Source: an uncultured Eubacteriales bacterium | Lineage (GTDB): Bacteria; Bacillota; Clostridia; TANB77; CAG-508 | NCBI GenBank assembly: GCA_902766085.1 | Contig: CACXCH010000012.1 | Span: 1-9,834, forward strand | DNA length: 9,834 nt | Direction of reading: 5' to 3' | Part shown: positions 5,568 through 9,834 of the stretch, piece by piece | Layout: each line of letters begins with the position of its first letter | How positions within the stretch are numbered: the stretch's first letter is position 1 | Program-made: the position numbers and the translations under genes | Notes under the pieces: model-generated | Told to the model about the DNA's origin: nothing | What the model saw: only the letters and a program-made list of their open reading frames with translations | The model's database searches: none

Positions 5568-6827
5568 ATGAATATTTTAGATATAATTGCAAAGAAAAGA
5601 GACAAAAGAGAATTAACAAAAGAAGAAATAAATTTCTTCATAAACGAATATATAAGTGGCAGCGTTACAGACTATCAAGCAGCAGCTTTAATTATGGCCA
5701 TTTATATTAACGGAATGAATGAAAGAGAAACAACTGACTTAACATTGGCAATGGCTTATTCTGGAGATATTCTCGATTTATCAGATTTAGGAGATGTAAT
5801 TGATAAACACTCTACAGGAGGTGTAGGTGATAAAATTACTTTAATTTTAATGCCAATAATTGCATCTCTTGGTATTCCTGTTGCAAAAATGTCTGGTAGA
5901 GGGCTTGGCTTTACAGGAGGGACGATTGATAAATTAGAATCAATTCCAGGATATAATACAAACATTTCAGTAGAACAATTTAAGGAAAACGTAAAAAAAA
6001 TAGGAATTAGCCTGATTGGACAAACTTTAAATTTGGCACCTGCAGATAAAAAAATATATAGTCTAAGAGATACAATAAGTTGCACAGAAAGTATTCCACT
6101 AATTGCTTCAAGCATTATGAGCAAAAAAATTGCATCAGGTGCAAACAAAATAGTAATTGATGTTACTTGCGGAAGCGGTGCTTTTATGAAAAACATTAAT
6201 GATGCAAGAAAATTAGCAGACATTATGACTAAAATAGGAGAATTATCAAATAGAAAAGTTAAGTGTGTAATTACAGGTATGGACGAACCAGTTGGATATG
6301 CTGTTGGAAATATACTAGAAGTAAAAGAAGCAATTGATGTATTGAAAAATAAATATATCCCTCAGGATGTTGAAAAAATAATTACTTTGCTTGGATCTAA
6401 TATGCTAATACTTGCCAATAAAGCAAAGAATGCTAAAGAAGGCGAAGATATGATACTTGAAAATTTACATAACGGAAAAGCATATCAAAAATTTATAGAA
6501 CTTGTTCAAAATCAAGGAGGAGATATCTCTTATATAGAAGACACTGATAAATTTGAAAAAGCAAAATTTATTATACCTATAAAGGCAAATAAACAAGGAA
6601 AAATAATGAGATTAGATGCATTAACAATTGGAAAGCTAGCTGGATTCTTAGGCGCTGGAAGAATAAGAAAAGAAGACAACATAGATAAAAAAGTTGGCTT
6701 TGTATTTGAAAAAAAGGTAAATGATATTGTAAAACAAGATGAGATTATAGGCTATATTCACTCTGATGATGAAGAAAAGGCAAATTATGTTTTAAACAGA
6801 ACTAAAGACTTTTTAGAGATTGTATAG
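5568..6827 (+). CDS. pdp: Pyrimidine-nucleoside phosphorylase
   Basis: A 419-residue cytoplasmic salvage enzyme that splits uridine, thymidine or deoxyuridine with phosphate into base and (deoxy)ribose 1-phosphate. The helical alpha domain (1-65) is followed by the phosphate-site motif KHSTGGVGDK at 80-89, with His81 matching the catalytic His of E. coli thymidine phosphorylase. SGRGLGFTGGTIDKLE is at 109-124. The base-binding residues Arg167, Ser182 and Lys186 are in YSLRD and SSIMSKK. Lys107, just before MSGRG, aligns with the position that is Met in thymidine phosphorylase and Lys in the broader pyrimidine enzymes, which favours Pdp over DeoA. The last approximately 80 residues form the usual C-terminal domain. 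The length is slightly below the usual approximately 433. It has its own promoter and no deo or cdd neighbours. Confidence 0.93.
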   Translation: MNILDIIAKKRDKRELTKEEINFFINEYISGSVTDYQAAALIMAIYINGMNERETTDLTLAMAYSGDILDLSDLGDVIDKHSTGGVGDKITLILMPIIASLGIPVAKMSGRGLGFTGGTIDKLESIPGYNTNISVEQFKENVKKIGISLIGQTLNLAPADKKIYSLRDTISCTESIPLIASSIMSKKIASGANKIVIDVTCGSGAFMKNINDARKLADIMTKIGELSNRKVKCVITGMDEPVGYAVGNILEVKEAIDVLKNKYIPQDVEKIITLLGSNMLILANKAKNAKEGEDMILENLHNGKAYQKFIELVQNQGGDISYIEDTDKFEKAKFIIPIKANKQGKIMRLDALTIGKLAGFLGAGRIRKEDNIDKKVGFVFEKKVNDIVKQDEIIGYIHSDDEEKANYVLNRTKDFLEIV

Positions 6828-6832
6828 TCCTA

Positions 6833-6853
6833 CTAATTTTAAAATTTAATTAG
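6833..6853. repeat. Hairpin after the phosphorylase gene, similar to the one after rnhB
   Basis: CTAATT (6833-6838) and AATTAG (6848-6853) form a short stem within TACTAATTTTA ... ATTAGCAA, the same flanking words as at 5330-5356. No U-run follows. No promoter was recognised between here and the nrdD-like gene, so co-transcription from the phosphorylase promoter is possible. Confidence 0.4.
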
Positions 6854-6916
6854 CAATTATTAACTAAAAAATCAAAACCTAATTACTAGTAAATCTAAGA
6901 AAGGACATTGATATAT

Positions 6917-8998
6917 ATGGAAGAAGAAAAACTACAAAACGTAATAGTTCTTAAAAGAGATGGAAAAAAAGCCACATTTGATGGACTAAAAATTGCAATG
7001 GCTATAAAAAAAGGATTTGACAGTATTGAGGGAAAATATACAGATAATGATGTAAATAAAATTTATAATAAAGTAATTGAAAAAATAATTTCATCTAATA
7101 AAGAAAAGATAAAAATAGAAGAAATTCAAGATATAATTGAAGATGAATTGAGAACAAATGGATATGAAGATGTATATCAATCATTCGCAGACTATAGAGA
7201 AAAGAGAAATCAATCAAGAGAACTATTTTTTGAAGAAAAACGTAAACATAAATTCTTAAAAGCTCTTGAAAAACTAGGACTAAGCACTAGGGACGATGCA
7301 GAAAATATGGTTTCTGACAAAAACACTTTAGAGGCAATGACAGCTTATGGGCAAACTGTTTCACAAGAATTTACTACATCATATTTAATGAAGAAAAAGT
7401 TTTCAGATGCTTATGAAAACGGAGATATACATATAAATTACATCGATTATTACCCCATGGGAGCAACTGAATCTTGCCAAATTAACCTTGAAAAATTATT
7501 CACAGATGGATTTAAAGCAGGCAATTGCACAATGAGAGAACCACAAAGTATTTCATCATACTCTATACTAGCAACTGTAGCAATAGCAAGTAATCAAAAA
7601 GATCAAAGTGAAGAACAATCAATTCCAGCATTTGACTTCTATATGGCCTCAGGTGTTCTAAAAACATTCAAAAAAGAATTCAGACAAACGATTTACGATA
7701 TTCTAGAATATACAGACTATGATAAATTTATTGCAATAAATGGAATAGAAAGAGAGATTGAAAAATTATCGACGATAGATTTTGACATAAAACAATTCTA
7801 TAAATTTACAAGAGAAGCAGAAGAATTAAAAAGAATGTTTAGAATTGTATATAAAAAAACACTAGAGAAAACCAATTCACAAGTTTACCAAGCATTGGAG
7901 GGTTTTGCACACGATGTGAATAGTCTTTGCACCAATCAAATAACTACAATAAACATCGGAACAGATACTAGTGCAGAAGGAAGAATGATTACCAAGAACT
8001 TATTAAGAGTCATAAATGAAGGAATCGGAAGAAACGAAGATCCTAAATCTCCCCAAATAGTATTTAAAATTAAGAAGGGGGTAAATTATCAAGAAAATGA
8101 CCCAAACTTTGACTTACTAAAAAAGGCTTGCGAAATAGCCATAAAAACTACTAACATCTCATTTTCCTTTCTTGACACTCAATATAATTCACAATACTAC
8201 AAAGAAGGAGACTATAACACAGAAGTTGCATATTTCTCAAACGGAACTAGGGTAATTGACAATGTAATAGACAGAGATAAATGCTTTTCAGCAAGTAGAG
8301 GCGTAATTTCATCTACAGTAATCAATTTACCAAGGATTGCACTTAAACATAAGAATGATTTAGTTGGATTTTTTGATGAACTAAACGCAAAAACGGATTT
8401 AGTAAAAGACCAACTTTTAGAAAGACTTGAAATACAAAGCAATAAAAGAGCATATAATTTTCCATTCTTGATGATGCAAAATGTTTGGATTGACTCCGAA
8501 AAAATCAGGGATGATGACAAAATTAGAAGAATTCTAAAACAAGGAGCAATGGAAATTAAATTTACAGGGTTAAATGAATGTGTTGCAGCACTAACTGGGG
8601 AAATCAACTATAGCACAAAAGAAGCTAAAGAACTAGCATTAAAGATTGTAAATATAATGAGAGAAAAAACACAAGAATATGAAAAAAAGTATAATTTTAA
8701 CTTCTTCTTAGCTGGAAATGAGGATAACGAAATAAACAAAGAATTTCTTGAATTTGATAGAGTAGTTTTTGGCAAAGTAAAAAATGTTACAGACAAAGAA
8801 AAATATAGTCCATCATTTGAAATAGATAGTAATATTGATGCAAACAAAAAAATAAAAATAGAATCACAATTTCACGAATTAACAAATGGAGGACATAGAA
8901 TACTAATAAAGAAGAATACTAAAATGACTGAAGAAGAATTGCTAAAATTAATAAATGAAATGTATAAAAGTGAAGTAGGCTTTGCAAAAATTGTGTAA
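6917..8998 (+). CDS. NrdD-like protein (class III ribonucleotide reductase family), probably catalytically inactive
   Basis: A 693-residue homologue of anaerobic ribonucleoside-triphosphate reductase. An ATP-cone is at about 8-95 (VIVLKRDGKKATFD). The catalytic barrel follows: GDIHINYIDYYP (169-180), REPQSISSY (207-215), QSIPAFDFYMA (234-244), NIGTDTSAEGRM (346-357), SSTVINLPR (465-473), NFPFLMMQNVWIDSEK (514-529), GLNECVAAL (551-559) and HELTNGGH (653-660). Yet the family GCRTRV loop reads SNGTRV (441-446), so the thiyl-radical Cys is Asn442. The partner Cys position is Ser186. The protein ends at 693, just before the usual zinc-cysteine and RxxGY(L) glycyl-radical domain, without which no substrate radical can form. 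Residue equivalence is by eye from remembered family motifs. ATG 6917 is preferred: AAAGGA (6900-6905) is 11 nt upstream, but only 2 nt from the alternative TTG 6908. Automatic annotation would probably call it nrdD. Confidence 0.88.
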   Translation: MEEEKLQNVIVLKRDGKKATFDGLKIAMAIKKGFDSIEGKYTDNDVNKIYNKVIEKIISSNKEKIKIEEIQDIIEDELRTNGYEDVYQSFADYREKRNQSRELFFEEKRKHKFLKALEKLGLSTRDDAENMVSDKNTLEAMTAYGQTVSQEFTTSYLMKKKFSDAYENGDIHINYIDYYPMGATESCQINLEKLFTDGFKAGNCTMREPQSISSYSILATVAIASNQKDQSEEQSIPAFDFYMASGVLKTFKKEFRQTIYDILEYTDYDKFIAINGIEREIEKLSTIDFDIKQFYKFTREAEELKRMFRIVYKKTLEKTNSQVYQALEGFAHDVNSLCTNQITTINIGTDTSAEGRMITKNLLRVINEGIGRNEDPKSPQIVFKIKKGVNYQENDPNFDLLKKACEIAIKTTNISFSFLDTQYNSQYYKEGDYNTEVAYFSNGTRVIDNVIDRDKCFSASRGVISSTVINLPRIALKHKNDLVGFFDELNAKTDLVKDQLLERLEIQSNKRAYNFPFLMMQNVWIDSEKIRDDDKIRRILKQGAMEIKFTGLNECVAALTGEINYSTKEAKELALKIVNIMREKTQEYEKKYNFNFFLAGNEDNEINKEFLEFDRVVFGKVKNVTDKEKYSPSFEIDSNIDANKKIKIESQFHELTNGGHRILIKKNTKMTEEELLKLINEMYKSEVGFAKIV

Positions 8999-9004
8999 CA
9001 TCAG

Positions 9005-9050
9005 AGTGAGGAAAGTTTAAATTTATTATTGAACTTTTCTCACTTTTATT
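9005..9050 (+). terminator. Strong Rho-independent terminator after the nrdD-like gene
   Basis: AGTGAGGAAAGTT (9005-9017) pairs with AACTTTTCTCACT (9032-9044), 13 bp with one G-U and up to three more weak pairs inside. TTTTATT follows. It begins 6 nt after the stop codon, which closes the gene cleanly and leaves no room for a lost C-terminal domain. Confidence 0.88.
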
Positions 9051-9057
9051 CTATATT
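9029..9057 (+). promoter_or_regulatory. Candidate promoter of the CYTH-family gene
   Basis: TTGAAC (9029-9034), a 17-nt spacer and TATATT (9052-9057). The -35 lies inside the preceding terminator hairpin. The leader would be only about 15 nt, carrying GGAG (9069-9072) 6 nt before ATG 9079. Confidence 0.45.
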
Positions 9058-9078
9058 ATATATAGATTGGAGAAAAAA

Positions 9079-9689
9079 ATGAGACAAATTGAAATTACTG
9101 TAAAACTTGAGGAAAATTTAGAAGATGCTTTATTAAAACTAGAAAAAAAGGATTCAAAGTTATTAGAGAAAGCGATGTTGATGACATATATGTTACAACA
9201 AATGATAATATAAGATTTTTAAAAAGCTTAAATAAAGATGAGAAAAAAAGTAAAATAATTGAGATTTTAAGTGAATCAGTATTATTAAGAAAATTAAAAT
9301 TAGAAAACAACGTGATTCAAAAAATAACATATAAAGATAAAAAATATGATGATGATGGAAATGTAATTTCAGAAGACAAAATAAATGTAAACATTGATGA
9401 TATATTAAAAACAAAGGAAATTCTAAAGAAATTAAATGTTGATGAACTTGTTGAAGTCAAATACCATAACTTAGTTTATTCAAATGGAATCATAGAATTA
9501 GATTTTCAAAGTGTTGAGAATTTAGGAATTTTAATAGAATATGAAAATGAAAATAACTTCGAAGGTAAAACTTCAGAAGAAATAAAAAATGAAAAAATAA
9601 AGATGGCTAAACAAATTAATGACTTAGGAATAATAATAGGTAAGGACTTTGACATAAAAAAAGCATACGAACTAATAATAAATAATTAA
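9079..9689 (+). pseudogene. CYTH-domain (CyaB/ThTPase-like) protein gene split by a -1 frameshift
   Basis: ATG 9079 has a good RBS (GGAG, 6-nt spacer), but its frame ends at 9213 after 44 codons. From 9150 the -1 frame continues the protein without a stop to 9689; taken alone, that frame's first plausible start is GTG 9312. Joined at the A7 run (9143-9149) the product is 203 residues, in the usual size range for CYTH proteins, which bind triphosphates. Visible features are an N-terminal E-x-T-x-K (E5, K9; the family has ExExK), VLLRKLKL, ITYKD, and a closing strand GIIELDFQSVENLGILIEYE. The match is divergent, so a specific activity (adenylate cyclase or thiamine triphosphatase) is not claimed. 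The break may be mutation, sequencing error, phase variation or programmed frameshifting. It lies directly downstream of the nrdD-like gene and its terminator. Confidence 0.65.
9143..9150 (+). other. A7 run / A AAA AAG slippery heptamer at the frame break
   Basis: In the frame of ATG 9079 the codons are GAA AAA AAG GAT, so 9144-9150 reads A AAA AAG, the heptamer used for -1 frameshifting in E. coli dnaX. A -1 slip gives AAA AAA GGA TTC and joins the CYTH frame exactly. One extra A would do the same. No strong stimulatory stem-loop was found just downstream. Confidence 0.6.
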
Positions 9690-9834
9690 CTTGCAACCGC
9701 AAGCCAGTTACAGGTTAATTGTTTTAAGAACAAAAAAGCTGGAAAGTATAATATTTAATGGCTCGTAGGCTTGCTGTTTTGAACTCCTCCACTTGATGTG
9801 ACAAACAAAAATTATAAATAATTTTTGTTTGCAC
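9690..9834. other. Comparatively GC-rich intergenic end with several complementary segments; possible structured RNA or leader, cut by the window edge
   Basis: GCAAGCC (9699-9705) is the reverse complement of GGCTTGC (9768-9774). CCAGTT (9704-9709) can pair with AGCTGG (9737-9742), and CTTGC with GCAAG at 9690-9703. These are mutually exclusive in part. A perfect TATAAT at 9747-9752, without a good -35, could start a plus-strand transcript near 9759. The edge holds a strong hairpin at 9802-9831: CAAACAAAAATTAT, AA, and the reverse complement. No known RNA family could be assigned; 6S RNA was considered but not supported. Confidence 0.4.

Noticed and set aside
5910..5914. Phe115 where thymidine phosphorylases have His (GLGHTGGT) taken as a sign of an inactive phosphorylase
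   Set aside because: The catalytic His is the one in KHSTGG, present as His81. The phosphate and base contacts (K80, S82, S109, T119, R167, S182, K186) are all there.
6908..6916. TTG at 6908 as the start of the nrdD-like gene, adding three residues
   Set aside because: It sits only 2 nt after AAAGGA, too close for initiation. ATG 6917 has an acceptable 11-nt spacing and matches the usual N-terminus before the ATP-cone.
1..9834. CRISPR array, insertion sequence, phage or toxin-antitoxin module
   Set aside because: No regularly spaced direct repeats, transposase, integrase, phage structural gene or paired small genes of that kind were seen.

Overview
The window is AT-rich DNA with the look of a low-GC Gram-positive anaerobe, most likely a member of the Clostridia. 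The evidence is strong AGGAGG-type ribosome binding sites, one TTG start, A/T-ending codons, a VanW/G5 envelope protein, a prepilin-like protein of a type seen in clostridia, and a protein of the anaerobic (class III) ribonucleotide reductase family. TGA is used as a stop and TGG encodes Trp, so the code is standard. No species can be named from the sequence alone.

Layout. Positions 1-170 (minus strand) hold a tRNA-Arg(ACG), its terminator, and the ribosome binding site of a gene lying off the left edge. Positions 438-3196 (plus) are a two-gene envelope operon with a 4-nt overlap: a YbhN/UPF0104-type membrane protein and a VanW-family protein. A convergent terminator separates it from the minus-strand HU gene (3346-3621). 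The 351-nt gap 3622-3972 is crowded: the HU promoter with phased A-tracts behind it, a dyad, an 18-bp inverted repeat, and an extended -10 promoter for a prepilin-like protein (3973-4557). Then come rnhB (4682-5320), a pyrimidine-nucleoside phosphorylase gene (5568-6827), an nrdD-like gene (6917-8998) with a strong terminator, and a frameshifted CYTH-family gene (9079-9689). The last 145 nt are comparatively GC-rich and rich in complementary segments, and may be part of a structured RNA or the leader of a gene off the right edge.

The observation most worth following is the nrdD-like gene. It is a full-length open frame with the ATP-cone and the barrel fold, but three parts needed for radical chemistry appear to be gone. 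The thiyl-radical cysteine is Asn442, the partner cysteine is Ser186, and the C-terminal zinc/glycyl-radical domain is absent, with a terminator starting a few bases after the stop codon. It looks like a maintained pseudoenzyme, possibly a nucleotide-sensing partner or regulator, rather than a working reductase.

The second is the CYTH gene. Its frame is broken at an A7 run that also forms the heptamer A AAA AAG. This could be a mutation, a sequencing error, phase variation or programmed -1 frameshifting.

The other genes are mostly housekeeping: nucleoid packaging, removal of RNA from DNA, pyrimidine salvage and envelope functions. They appear to be separate small transcription units rather than one pathway.
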